Below are positions 1-7,542 of a stretch of DNA of 31,657 nt, piece by piece (position 1 is the first letter of the stretch; each line of letters starts with the position of its first letter). The notes below the pieces were generated by a model that saw only the letters and a list, made by a program, of their open reading frames with translations, was not told where the DNA came from and did no database searches. This DNA is from W11650 sp963545585 (GTDB lineage: Bacteria > Bacillota > Clostridia > Lachnospirales > Vallitaleaceae), in contig CAUUKX010000013.1 of assembly GCA_963545585.1 (NCBI GenBank), positions 1-31,657 on the forward strand, given 5' to 3'. The position numbers and the translations under genes were made by a program.

Positions 1-108
1 AGCGGCCGGGCGGGCAGCAAGCTTGCTTGCGGCCAGAACCGGACATTTGGCGGACGGAAAATAATTTGGAAAAAGGAAAAAAATAAAAGAGAATAAAAGG
101 AGGAAACC

Positions 109-1155
109 ATGAAAAAATTAGTGTTAATACTTAGCCTGAGCTTCTTGCTCAGCGCTTGTGCGGCCAGCAGTGAGCCGCAAATGGCGCCGGAAAAACAAAG
201 CCAAACCGAAAAGACCGAAACCGACAATGAAGCAAAAGAACCGACGCAGGCCGATGTGGCAAAAACTTATAAAATTGGGATTTTACAGATTGCCGAACAC
301 TCGGCGCTGGATGAAAACCGGGACGGCTTTACCAAGACGCTGGAAACGGCCGGCATTCAAGCCGAAATTGATTATAAAAATGCGCAGGGCGATGTCAGCC
401 ATGCGTTGACAATGGCTAAAAAGATGACGGATGAGCAGGTTGACCTGATTTTTGCAATCGGTACGCAGGCGGCGCAGGCAGCCAAACAGGCAGCCAAAGA
501 CACGGAGATTCCTATTCTTTTCAGTGCGGTTACGGATCCGGTCGGCTCGGAACTGGTAGACAGCTTGGAGCAGCCGGGGGCGAATATAACCGGAACCACC
601 GACAAAACGCCGACCAAAATGCAGTTAGAGCTTTTTGGTCAGCTCGGCCGGGAACTGAAAACAATTGGTGTGATTTATAATACCGGCGAAACCAATTCGG
701 AAGCACAGTTAAAAGCGGCTGAAGAAGCGGCGGCGGAACTTGGTTTAACGATTGTGCCGGTGGGGATTACCACGGTCAATGATATTCCCAAGGCGTTGGA
801 AACGCTGTTAGCGAAAACGGATGCCATGTATACCCTGACCGATAATCTGGTAGCGGCTTCAATGGAACTGATTTCCCATACGGCGCTGGCGGAAAAATAT
901 ATCGTTGTCCAGTCCTATATTGACCGGACAGCGGCGGGCGAAGGCATTTTACTGAGCAACGGTTTCAGTTATTATGATTTGGGCAGCCAAACCGGCGAAA
1001 TGGCAGCTTTGATTTTAAGCGGCGAAAAGACGGCAGCGGATATTCCGGTCAGCAGCATTGAAAAGACGCAAAATATTGTCAGGGCAAAAGCATTGGCAGC
1101 AACCAGCATTTCACCGGAGATAGAAGTCATTAAAAATGCCGAAGTTTTGGAATAA
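109..1155 (+). CDS. trpX: TrpX-type ABC transporter substrate-binding lipoprotein (first paralogue)
   Basis: This is a 348-residue extracellular solute-binding lipoprotein of the ABC_sub_bind family (PF04392), the binding part of an amino-acid importer. The N-terminus is a lipoprotein signal with lipobox LSAC and Cys17, followed by a Glu/Lys/Thr-rich linker to about residue 52. The mature domain carries the family blocks ILQIAEHSALD, FSAVTDPVGSELVDS, GTTDKTP and GVIYNTGETNSEAQ. The ATG has a good AGGAGG site about 5 nt upstream. It is clearly paralogous to the lipoprotein gene at 1786. It lies upstream of the T-box promoter, so it is probably transcribed from outside the window and not controlled by that T-box. 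The ligand cannot be read from sequence; Trp or Tyr are the family candidates. Confidence 0.85.
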   Translation: MKKLVLILSLSFLLSACAASSEPQMAPEKQSQTEKTETDNEAKEPTQADVAKTYKIGILQIAEHSALDENRDGFTKTLETAGIQAEIDYKNAQGDVSHALTMAKKMTDEQVDLIFAIGTQAAQAAKQAAKDTEIPILFSAVTDPVGSELVDSLEQPGANITGTTDKTPTKMQLELFGQLGRELKTIGVIYNTGETNSEAQLKAAEEAAAELGLTIVPVGITTVNDIPKALETLLAKTDAMYTLTDNLVAASMELISHTALAEKYIVVQSYIDRTAAGEGILLSNGFSYYDLGSQTGEMAALILSGEKTAADIPVSSIEKTQNIVRAKALAATSISPEIEVIKNAEVLE

Positions 1156-1190
1156 GCATTCAGCTTTTCCAGTTACAGGTTAGGCAAGTT

Positions 1191-1221
1191 ACTCGTAGTT
1201 CGCTGAAAGTGAATTACGAGT
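1191..1221 (+). repeat. GTAATT hairpin element, copy 1
   Basis: Arms 1191-1201 and 1211-1221 pair over 11 bp with one G-T wobble, around a 9-nt loop, with no T-run after it. The flank CAAG followed by CTCGTAGTTC recurs at 22003 on the plus strand and near 28760 on the minus strand. It lies between the first lipoprotein gene and the T-box promoter. It may be a mobile or regulatory hairpin; no function is known to me. Confidence 0.5.
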
Positions 1222-1294
1222 GAGACGCACACACAAATAGCTATTTATGATTATCATGCGGTTATAATGAAAGTGAATTTATTTTAGAAAATGC

Positions 1295-1323
1295 TTGACA
1301 TTTTGAAATCCTTTCATTATACT
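1295..1323 (+). promoter_or_regulatory. Sigma-A type promoter of the T-box/trpXYZ unit
   Basis: TTGACA at 1295-1300 and TATACT at 1318-1323 are separated by exactly 17 nt. This puts the transcript start near 1330, just before the T-box stem I. Confidence 0.8.
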
Positions 1324-1339
1324 ATAACCATTATATGAA

Positions 1340-1620
1340 AATGCGTTGACGAAGAGAAAAATATCAGGTTTACAGCAAAGAGAGCCGGGGCAGGTGAAAG
1401 CCGGCATGGAAACGGATATAGAATATACACTTCCGAGCAGATTTTCTGAAACCGACGGCGGTAGGAAAATACGGGTTTGACCGTTATATCAAAAAAGGCT
1501 GATGGGCTTTTTTAAGAGATATTTTTCAGAAAGTATATTTTCGGAAAATATAATAAGGGTGGTACCGCGGATAATCATTCGTCCCTATAAGATGACTTAT
1601 AGAGATGGAATGGTTTTTTT
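1340..1620 (+). promoter_or_regulatory. T-box riboswitch leader with attenuator
   Basis: The signature T-box AGGGTGGTACCGCGG is at 1556-1570. Stem I carries the usual AGAGAGCCGGGG...GGTGAAAGCCGG pattern around 1380-1404. Base helix GAAG 1351-1354 pairs with CTTC 1430-1433, and ATATC 1361-1365 pairs with GATAT 1415-1419, enclosing a specifier loop. Its 3' side reads GAATATACA, so the best specifier is UAC (Tyr) at 1426-1428; no UGG (Trp) codon is in this loop. The terminator is CTATAAG/CTTATAG, extended by TCATTC/GAATGG, followed by TTTTTTT ending about 1620. Uncharged tRNA should favour read-through into the lipoprotein, permease and ATPase genes. The T-box call is firm; the specifier assignment is an inference. 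Confidence 0.9.
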
Positions 1621-1785
1621 ATTCCCTAAAAATCTTAAAAAATCCTCTGACAGGCCACAGCAGATTAGGCGGCAGCGCTTTTAGGGCGGCACAGCTTAAT
1701 TTGCCGGGACACGCCAAGGAGCGCAGACTCCGAAGGCTTTTACACATGATTGCCGGTTAGACGGCAAGAAAACGGAGGAAAGAAT

Positions 1786-2760
1786 ATGAAAAAATTAGCG
1801 TTACTGATGGGGATGATTTTAATGTTAAGTGCCTGTACCGGCACGACCGGCAAAGAACAAACTGGTGCAAACGGCAAAAGCTTTCATATCGGTATCAATC
1901 AATTTGCCGAACATCCGGCACTGGATGCGGTGCGCAGCGGTTTTGAGCAGGAGCTGAAAGCACTGGGCGTAGAAGCGGAGTTTGACTGGAAAAACGCGCA
2001 GGCCGACATCCCGGCGGCGGCTAAGATTTCGGAAAAGTTTGTGGAAGATAAGGTTGATCTGATTTTAGCGATTGCTACGATTTCGGCGCAGTCGGCTAAA
2101 ACGGCCACCACCGAAAGCAAGATACCGGTACTGTTCAGTGCAGTTACCGACCCGGTTAAGGCGGAACTGGTCGATTCAATGGAAAAGCCCGGCGGCAATC
2201 TATCCGGCACGACCGATATGGCGCCGGTTGAGAAGCAGTTAAAGCTGTTTCAGGCAGTTGACCCGGCGATTAAAAAGATTGGTATTATTTATAATACGGG
2301 GGAAGCCAATTCCGAGGCGCAGGTAGCGCTGGCTGAGAAAATTGCCGCCGGACTGGGCATGGAGATTGTGACGGTCGGCATCAACAATATCAATGAAGTG
2401 CCGCAGGCGACGGACGCAATCTTATCCAAGGCAGATGCGATTTATACCATTACCGATAATATTGTTGCTTCGGCAATCAATGTGGTTGCCAAAAAGGCGA
2501 CCGAAGCCGGTAAAGTAACAATCGGTGCGGAAGAAGCCCATGTTCAGGGCGGCGTTTTGATGACGGAAGGATTAAGCTACTTTGAACTGGGCCGGAAAAC
2601 GGCGGTCATGGCCAAGCGGGTTTTGGTGGACGGTGAAGAGATTGCCGCCATGCCAGTGGAAAGAGCAACCGAGACCAGCCGGGTGGTCAATATGGAAACG
2701 GCCAAGGCTTTGGGATTGCCGGATTTGGAAGTTTTCTCGGAAGCGGTTGAGATGAAATAA
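1786..2760 (+). CDS. trpX: TrpX-type ABC transporter substrate-binding lipoprotein (second paralogue)
   Basis: A 324-residue solute-binding lipoprotein of the ABC_sub_bind family. The signal peptide ends in lipobox LSAC with Cys17. Family blocks INQFAEHPALDAV, FSAVTDPVKAELVDS, GTTDMAPVEKQ and GIIYNTGEANSEAQ closely mirror the first lipoprotein. I chose ATG 1786 because it has GGAGG about 8 nt upstream and starts exactly at the signal peptide; an in-frame TTG at 1750 would add 12 unlikely residues. It is the first gene behind the T-box leader and is followed by the permease and ATPase, so it is the binding protein co-regulated with the importer. The ligand is probably an aromatic amino acid. 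Confidence 0.88.
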   Translation: MKKLALLMGMILMLSACTGTTGKEQTGANGKSFHIGINQFAEHPALDAVRSGFEQELKALGVEAEFDWKNAQADIPAAAKISEKFVEDKVDLILAIATISAQSAKTATTESKIPVLFSAVTDPVKAELVDSMEKPGGNLSGTTDMAPVEKQLKLFQAVDPAIKKIGIIYNTGEANSEAQVALAEKIAAGLGMEIVTVGINNINEVPQATDAILSKADAIYTITDNIVASAINVVAKKATEAGKVTIGAEEAHVQGGVLMTEGLSYFELGRKTAVMAKRVLVDGEEIAAMPVERATETSRVVNMETAKALGLPDLEVFSEAVEMK

Positions 2761-3000
2761 AAACATTTTTTACTATTGGCTGACGTAACAACTGCCGACT
2801 GATTACGCCAAGATTAAGCTGCTGATTATCAGCAATTTGCCAAGGCTTATCCGGCTGCGGAAAACGCCGGCAATAGGCAGAAAGGCGGCAGCGGCTTGAG
2901 ATATGCGATATGTGGAAATGGCTGATGCTTTCGGCCAAAGGATGGCGCCGTGATTGGCGGCCAAGAGAAAATAAAGTGAAAAACGGATGAGAGGTTGAAA

Positions 3001-3870
3001 ATGGGAACAGGATTGTTACTAACATCAGTGCAGCAGGGTTTGATTTATGCGATTTTAGCAATTGGCGTTTTTCTGACCTATAAAATATTGGATATTGCTG
3101 ATTTATCGGTCGAGGGCAGCTTTCCGCTGGGAGCATTTGTTTTTGCCAAGTTTGCATTGATGAATCTCCATCCGGCAGTGGGCATAGCGGCCGCTTTTAC
3201 CGGCGGCTGTCTGGCCGGGCTACTTACGGCGCTGCTCTTTATCAAGCTAAAGATTAAGCCGCTTCTGTCCGGTATCCTCACTCTGACAATTTTATATTCG
3301 GTCAATTTGCGGGTCAACGGCAAGGCTAATATTCCCTTATTTAAAACGCCGGTCATTTTCGGCAATGACAAGCTGATGAATGTCCTGCTGCTGGTGCTGA
3401 TTGTTCTCAGCCTTAAAATCCTGATTGACCTGTTTTTAAAAACAGAAATCGGCTATCTCCTGATTGCAACCGGGGATAATGAAGTGCTGGTAACTTCGCT
3501 GGGAGAAAACAGCAATAAATATAAAATGATCGGTTTGGCGCTGTCAAATGGTCTGGTGGCGGTGGCGGGTTCGATTACCGCCCAGATGAACGGCTTTGCC
3601 GATATTACGATGGGAAGCTCGATTATCGTTTTTGCACTGGCCTCCATTATTATCGGCGATACGATTTTAAAGTCCGTCACCAAGATTAAGGGTACGACCC
3701 GGGCGATTATGGGTGCGATTGTGTATCAGCTGATCGGCGGTTTTGCCATTGACCGGGGGCTGCCGGCCACGGATTTAAAAGCTGCGACGGCGCTGATTGT
3801 CATTCTTTTTATTGCGGTTAATAACTTTTCACCAAATGGCATTCGACTTGCCGGAAAGGAAGCAAAATGA
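3001..3870 (+). CDS. trpY: TrpY-type ABC transporter permease
   Basis: A polytopic membrane permease of the BPD_transp_2 type (branched-chain/sugar/TrpY class), 289 residues, with about eight hydrophobic segments. The N-terminal pattern GLIYAILAIGVFLTYKILDIADLSVEGSFPLG is split here only to name the key motif DLSVEGSF, typical of this family, where the segment after the first helix points into the transport path. ATG 3001 is preferred over TTG 2995 because GAGAGG sits 6 nt before it. The stop overlaps the ATPase start (ATGA), so the two are translationally coupled. The 240 nt between the lipoprotein and this gene contain small stems such as TGCTGAT/ATCAGCA but no convincing terminator. Confidence 0.85.
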   Translation: MGTGLLLTSVQQGLIYAILAIGVFLTYKILDIADLSVEGSFPLGAFVFAKFALMNLHPAVGIAAAFTGGCLAGLLTALLFIKLKIKPLLSGILTLTILYSVNLRVNGKANIPLFKTPVIFGNDKLMNVLLLVLIVLSLKILIDLFLKTEIGYLLIATGDNEVLVTSLGENSNKYKMIGLALSNGLVAVAGSITAQMNGFADITMGSSIIVFALASIIIGDTILKSVTKIKGTTRAIMGAIVYQLIGGFAIDRGLPATDLKAATALIVILFIAVNNFSPNGIRLAGKEAK

Positions 3871-4640
3871 TTCAAATACAAGGCTTATCCAAAACTTTTA
3901 ATAAAGGCAGCGATAACGAGATTAAATTATTTGATAATTTTTCCATTACCTTTGAGGAGGGAAAATGTACGGCTCTGCTTGGCTCCAATGGCTGCGGCAA
4001 GTCAACGCTGCTCAATATTATTTCCGGCAATATCGCGCCGGATGCCGGTTCGATTTTGATTGACGGCCGGGATGTGACCAAGGATAATGAGGAAAAGCGG
4101 GCGCTCTATATCGGCCGGGTGTATCAGAATCCGTCGATGGGGGTGTCGGCGTCACTCAATATTTTGGAAAATATGTCGTTAGCGGATAAGAAGGGCGAGA
4201 AGTTCGGGATTCAGCGTTTGATTCGACCCAAGAACAAAAAACGCTATCAGGAAATTTTAAAAGAACTGGATTTGGGACTGGAAAATAAAATGGACGTTAT
4301 GGTTAAGTTCTTATCTGGCGGGCAGCGCCAGTCGCTGTCGCTGTGCATGGCGACCTTAAAGAACCCGAAACTTTTGCTGCTGGACGAGCATACGGCGGCG
4401 CTTGACCCGAAAACCTCGCGGGTGATTATGGAAAAGACGAAGGAACTGTTGGAGCGCAAGGCGATTACCACGGTGATGATTTCGCATAATATGAAGGACG
4501 CGATTGCCTATTCCGACCGGGTGGTTATGCTCGACCGGGGCGAGATTATCTTAGACCGGCCGTCGGCTGAACTGACCGAGGAAGAGCTGCTCAGTATTTA
4601 CACCGCAAAGTTGCTGGAATTTCAAAGAAAAGCAGTATAG
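3867..4640 (+). CDS. trpZ: TrpZ-type ABC transporter ATP-binding protein
   Basis: A 257-residue ABC ATPase that powers the importer from the cytoplasmic face. Visible motifs: Walker A GSNGCGKST at about residues 39-47, a Q-loop around RVYQNPSMG, the signature LSGGQRQ near 150, Walker B LLLLDEH near 170, with His where many importers have Pro after DE, and a switch His in MISHNMKDA. The start codon overlaps the permease stop by 4 nt. A strong hairpin terminator follows 15 nt after the stop. Paired with a TrpY permease and two lipoproteins, it completes a TrpXYZ-type system. Substrate specificity is not readable from the ATPase. Confidence 0.9.
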   Translation: MIQIQGLSKTFNKGSDNEIKLFDNFSITFEEGKCTALLGSNGCGKSTLLNIISGNIAPDAGSILIDGRDVTKDNEEKRALYIGRVYQNPSMGVSASLNILENMSLADKKGEKFGIQRLIRPKNKKRYQEILKELDLGLENKMDVMVKFLSGGQRQSLSLCMATLKNPKLLLLDEHTAALDPKTSRVIMEKTKELLERKAITTVMISHNMKDAIAYSDRVVMLDRGEIILDRPSAELTEEELLSIYTAKLLEFQRKAV

Positions 4641-4654
4641 CATTTTGTGCCTGC

Positions 4655-4692
4655 CAAAAACACCGCTATCTAAATGGTATAGCGGTGTTTTG
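4655..4692. terminator. Intrinsic terminator after trpZ
   Basis: CAAAAACACCGCTAT and ATAGCGGTGTTTTG form a long perfect stem over a short AT loop. Its A- and T-rich flanks could work in both directions, also closing the minus-strand remnant at 4746. Confidence 0.85.
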
Positions 4693-4745
4693 CTGTTATG
4701 GTCTTTTATAACATCAAGCCCGTTACTTTTGGAATATCATCCAAG

Positions 4746-5063
4746 CTAAAGCCCATGCTTTTCATCTTTAATGATCGAAAATGACTCAATCAGTTCTCTT
4801 GCCAGTTTTTTCTTATCCGGCTGATAAACCGAGCGAATAACCTGCAAATAGTGACGCAGGTAAATATTATCCGGCAGCTTATCTAACTTATTTTCCAAAG
4901 AAAAGTCAAAAAACAAAGCTTCATACAGCGGGAATCTCTTTAAAATAAGTATCGAATTGCGGATATTCCCATTTGAGCCGTCCCTCATAGAAAATAATCG
5001 GCAAAATCGGAGTTAAGGCTTATCATGTGCCTGATAAATGGACGGTTTCTTTGCTTTTGCCAT
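4746..5063 (-). pseudogene. Decayed Rpn / PD-(D/E)XK nuclease family transposase-like gene
   Basis: A remnant read on the minus strand. It starts at 5063 with a ribosome site (AAAGGAAA) and MAKAKKPSIYQAHDK, which matches the usual start of Rpn-type recombination-promoting nucleases. It then stops at once. In another frame it continues with TPILPIIFYEGRLKWEYPQF and DTYFKEIPA, the family's LPIIFY.G..W block, then stops. A third stretch, YEALFFDF to the end, holds the family's C-terminal part in the frame that survives as an 80-codon ORF (4746-4988). Roughly 80 residues between the first two blocks, including the catalytic core, are missing. The gene is dead by an internal deletion and at least one frameshift. 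Family assignment is from memory of the motif. Confidence 0.65.
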
Positions 5064-5285
5064 AGCCTGTTTCCTTTCTGTAACCTTTATTTAAGCATTT
5101 ATAGGAGATTTGTCAAGGAGGTTGAGAAGGTGGTTAAAAAGGTATAATATTTTTGGCCATGACTATCTTAATGATATTGTATATGGTATACTGCAAAATA
5201 TAAATTTAGCGTTTGTTTTAGTTTGTATAAAGTGCTGAGATATTTCATAGATGGAGAATTTGAATATTTTGAAAGAAGGGCTGAT

Positions 5286-5690
5286 GTGAAGTACAAAAAT
5301 ATGAAAAAAGAATGTGAAGAGCTATGGGCAAAAAATAAATATTATGTGTTAAGCAAATCACATAGAGCATACTTGGAGATAAGAGAGTATTTGAAAGCAA
5401 AAGAAGCAGATATTTTATTTCTAAATGAAAAAATACAAAAAGTAAGGGATTTAAAAGAAAGTAAAAAAGATTTTAGTAATGCCGTTCTTCATATATGGGG
5501 ATATTTCAAAAAAGAAGCAAGTGAAATTGAAAAACAAGAATTATTTAATATATTAGAAGAATATATGGCAGGAAAAAATAATCAGAAATCTGTGATTGAA
5601 TATATCAATACCTTACTAAAGAAATATCCAAATAAATATTTACAAGAATCCACGTTATTAACAGAAGGACAAGATGAGACTCTGGCATGA
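5286..5690 (+). CDS. DUF1722 (YbgA-like) protein
   Basis: A small soluble protein of the DUF1722/YbgA family, function unknown. The N-terminal block CEELWAKNKYYVLSKSH corresponds to the family's start. The central block VLHIWGYFKK, then EKQELFNILEEYMAGK, and the C-terminal LLKKYPNKYLQEST match the DUF1722 core. I prefer GTG 5286 (AGAAGGG 5 nt upstream, 134 residues), because homologues begin near here. An in-frame TTG at 5223 gives 155 residues but has no ribosome site. The gene is much more AT-rich than the backbone. Its end overlaps the start of a truncated pyrimidine-dimer glycosylase-like gene by 17 nt. In E. coli ybgA lies next to the photolyase gene phr, so a DNA-repair setting may recur here. 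Confidence 0.65.
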   Translation: MKYKNMKKECEELWAKNKYYVLSKSHRAYLEIREYLKAKEADILFLNEKIQKVRDLKESKKDFSNAVLHIWGYFKKEASEIEKQELFNILEEYMAGKNNQKSVIEYINTLLKKYPNKYLQESTLLTEGQDETLA

Positions 5691-5949
5691 ACAAATGATT
5701 CACCTATTGCCTAAAAATCAGCTTTTAGGGCAACATAGAGAATGTTATGCACTTAGGGGAAATGGATGGAAGAAGAAACTTTCTTTACTGAGTTTTGTGG
5801 TTTTTGCAGCAGCAACAGCAGATACTTTTTTTAGCCTTATTCTGTCCCCATTCCCTGCCGAAATCTTAACCAATTTTAGGCCTTGGTTTTTGCCGATAAT
5901 TTTGATATACTTAAAAAAGAAAGGGTCTGCAAAAAGGTGGTATCTTTAG
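5674..5949 (+). pseudogene. Truncated pyrimidine-dimer glycosylase-like gene (Pyr_excise / TIGR02328)
   Basis: The first 34 residues, MRLWHEQMIHLLPKNQLLGQ then HRECYALRGNGW, match the highly conserved start of the Pyr_excise family (PF03013, endonuclease V type) and the related TIGR02328 proteins. After GWKKK (about nt 5776) the similarity ends abruptly. The frame runs on as 57 hydrophobic, unrelated residues to 5949. The family is normally well over 100 residues, so this is a 5' fragment joined to foreign DNA. The start codon has AAGGA about 6 nt upstream and overlaps the end of the DUF1722 gene, which suggests an old two-gene operon. Most likely non-functional. Confidence 0.65.
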
Positions 5950-6132
5950 GCTTAACAGTTGGCAAAAGGGCTGCTGTTTTGCGTGAGGCTATGCCCCCAA
6001 AGGGTTTCCTTTTCCCTTGCTGCTGCGGCGGCCGGAAGATAAAATTGCAGAAAATTAGAATAAGACAGGAAAGAGGAAACAAGAGCAGGACAAAATAGAA
6101 CAAAATAGAACAAAGAAAGATAGGAGAATATC
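5777..6132. other. Junk-like gap between the truncated repair gene and gnd
   Basis: About 350 nt with no convincing gene on either strand; the short ORFs here resemble nothing I recognise. A weak promoter-like pair is TTGGTT at 5884 and TATACT at 5906, 16 nt apart. Just before gnd there is a short direct repeat (ACAAAATAGA twice, 6091-6110). The gnd ribosome site (TAGGAG, about 6121) is at its end. Confidence 0.4.
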
Positions 6133-7542
6133 ATGCAGGAAATAGGATTGATTGGTTTATCGGTTATGGGCGTCAATCTGGCGCTGAATATGGCGGATCA
6201 TGGAGTTAAGGTGTCGATTTTTAACCGGACGACGGCAGTGGTGGATGAGGTGATGGCTGAGCACGCCCACCCGAACTTTCGGCCGACCTACTCACTGGCG
6301 GAATTAGCCGCATCGCTTCCCGTTCCCCGGAAAATTATGATGATGGTCAAGGCCGGTGAGCCGGTCGATATGCTGATTGCTCAGCTTTTGCCGTATTTGC
6401 AGCCGGGCGATATCCTGATTGACGGCGGCAATTCCTTTTTTAAGGATACGATTCGCCGGGAAAAAGCGCTGCGGGAAAAAGGCATTTTTTATTTGGGCGT
6501 TGGTGTATCGGGCGGAGAAGAAGGTGCCCGGCGCGGCCCTGCCATTATGCCGGGCGGCGATGCTGCGGCTTACGGTGAGGTGCGGGAGATATTAGAAGCG
6601 ATTGCCGCCAAGGCCTACGGTGAGCCCTGCTGCCGCTATATCGGCCAGAACGGTTCCGGCCACTATGTGAAAATGGTGCATAACGGCATTGAGTATGCTG
6701 ATATGCAGCTGATCAGTGAGATTTATATGATTTTAAAGCATTTAGGCGGGCTGGATAATGCCGAACTGCAAAAGGTTTTTGCCGACTGGAATCGGGGCGA
6801 GCTGGAAAGCTATTTAATTGAAATTACCGCCGATATTTTTAAAGTCAGGGACGGTGATGGTTATTTGCTGGACTTTATTTTGGACGAGGCGTCGCAGAAA
6901 GGAACCGGCAAATGGACAAATCTGGAGGCAATGGATTTGGGTGTTGATATTTCGGTTATTACTTCGGCGGTCAATGCCCGATATATGTCGAGCTTAAAAG
7001 CGGAAAGAGTCAAAGCAGCCGGACTGATTGCCGAGCAGACGCAAACGGCGGATATTGACCGGGAGGAACTGATCGCACTGGCGCAAAAGAGCCTGTATGC
7101 TGCTAAAATTGTGTGCTATGCCCAAGGCTTTAAGCTGCTGGACAAAGCGCAGTCGGTTTATGACTGGCAGCTGCATTTTGGTGAAATTGCAAAGATCTTC
7201 CGGGGCGGCTGTATTATCAGAGCCAAGTTTTTAAATGATATTGCCGAAGCGCTGACTGCCGAGGCGGGCGTGGAAAACCTGATTTTTGCCGGCTTTTTCC
7301 GGCGGGCGATTGAGGAGAGTTTAGCATCGCTCCGTCGATTGGTGGTGCTGGCGGTGCAGGGCGGCGTGGCTGTACCGGCGCTGACGGCGGCGCTGGCTTA
7401 TTTGGATACCTACCGGACGGCGGACTCCGGCGCCAATTTGATTCAGGCGCAAAGAGATTATTTTGGAGCACATACCTTTCAGCGCAAGGATAGGGAAGGA
7501 AGTTTTCATTATGAATGGACAGCAGCAAGCAGACAGGAATAA
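6133..7542 (+). CDS. gnd: 6-phosphogluconate dehydrogenase (decarboxylating)
   Basis: A cytoplasmic enzyme of the oxidative pentose phosphate pathway that converts 6-phosphogluconate and NADP+ to ribulose 5-phosphate, CO2 and NADPH. The 469-residue length is normal. Visible features: N-terminal Rossmann motif GLIGLSVMGVNLALNM; SGGEEGARRGPAIMPGG at 126-142, the substrate-binding signature; and GHYVKMVHNGIEYADMQ at 177-193 with catalytic Lys180 and Glu187. The C-terminal helical domain ends near YEWTAASRQE. The ATG has TAGGAG 6 nt upstream. Its 3' end overlaps the start of zwf, so the two NADPH-producing enzymes are co-expressed, in the reverse of pathway order. Confidence 0.96.
   Translation: MQEIGLIGLSVMGVNLALNMADHGVKVSIFNRTTAVVDEVMAEHAHPNFRPTYSLAELAASLPVPRKIMMMVKAGEPVDMLIAQLLPYLQPGDILIDGGNSFFKDTIRREKALREKGIFYLGVGVSGGEEGARRGPAIMPGGDAAAYGEVREILEAIAAKAYGEPCCRYIGQNGSGHYVKMVHNGIEYADMQLISEIYMILKHLGGLDNAELQKVFADWNRGELESYLIEITADIFKVRDGDGYLLDFILDEASQKGTGKWTNLEAMDLGVDISVITSAVNARYMSSLKAERVKAAGLIAEQTQTADIDREELIALAQKSLYAAKIVCYAQGFKLLDKAQSVYDWQLHFGEIAKIFRGGCIIRAKFLNDIAEALTAEAGVENLIFAGFFRRAIEESLASLRRLVVLAVQGGVAVPALTAALAYLDTYRTADSGANLIQAQRDYFGAHTFQRKDREGSFHYEWTAASRQE

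Noticed and set aside
1..45. GGGCGGGCAG followed by a GCAAGC/GCTTGC hairpin, similar to part of the structured repeat unit
   Set aside because: Only about 10 bases match the unit and the rest differs; it is cut by the window start, so it cannot be assigned.
1502..1684. 60-codon ORF over the T-box
   Set aside because: It lies across the antiterminator/terminator region and has no ribosome site or family resemblance.
2687..3157. 156-codon minus-strand ORF
   Set aside because: It is antisense to the lipoprotein and permease genes, has no ribosome site and low-complexity translation.
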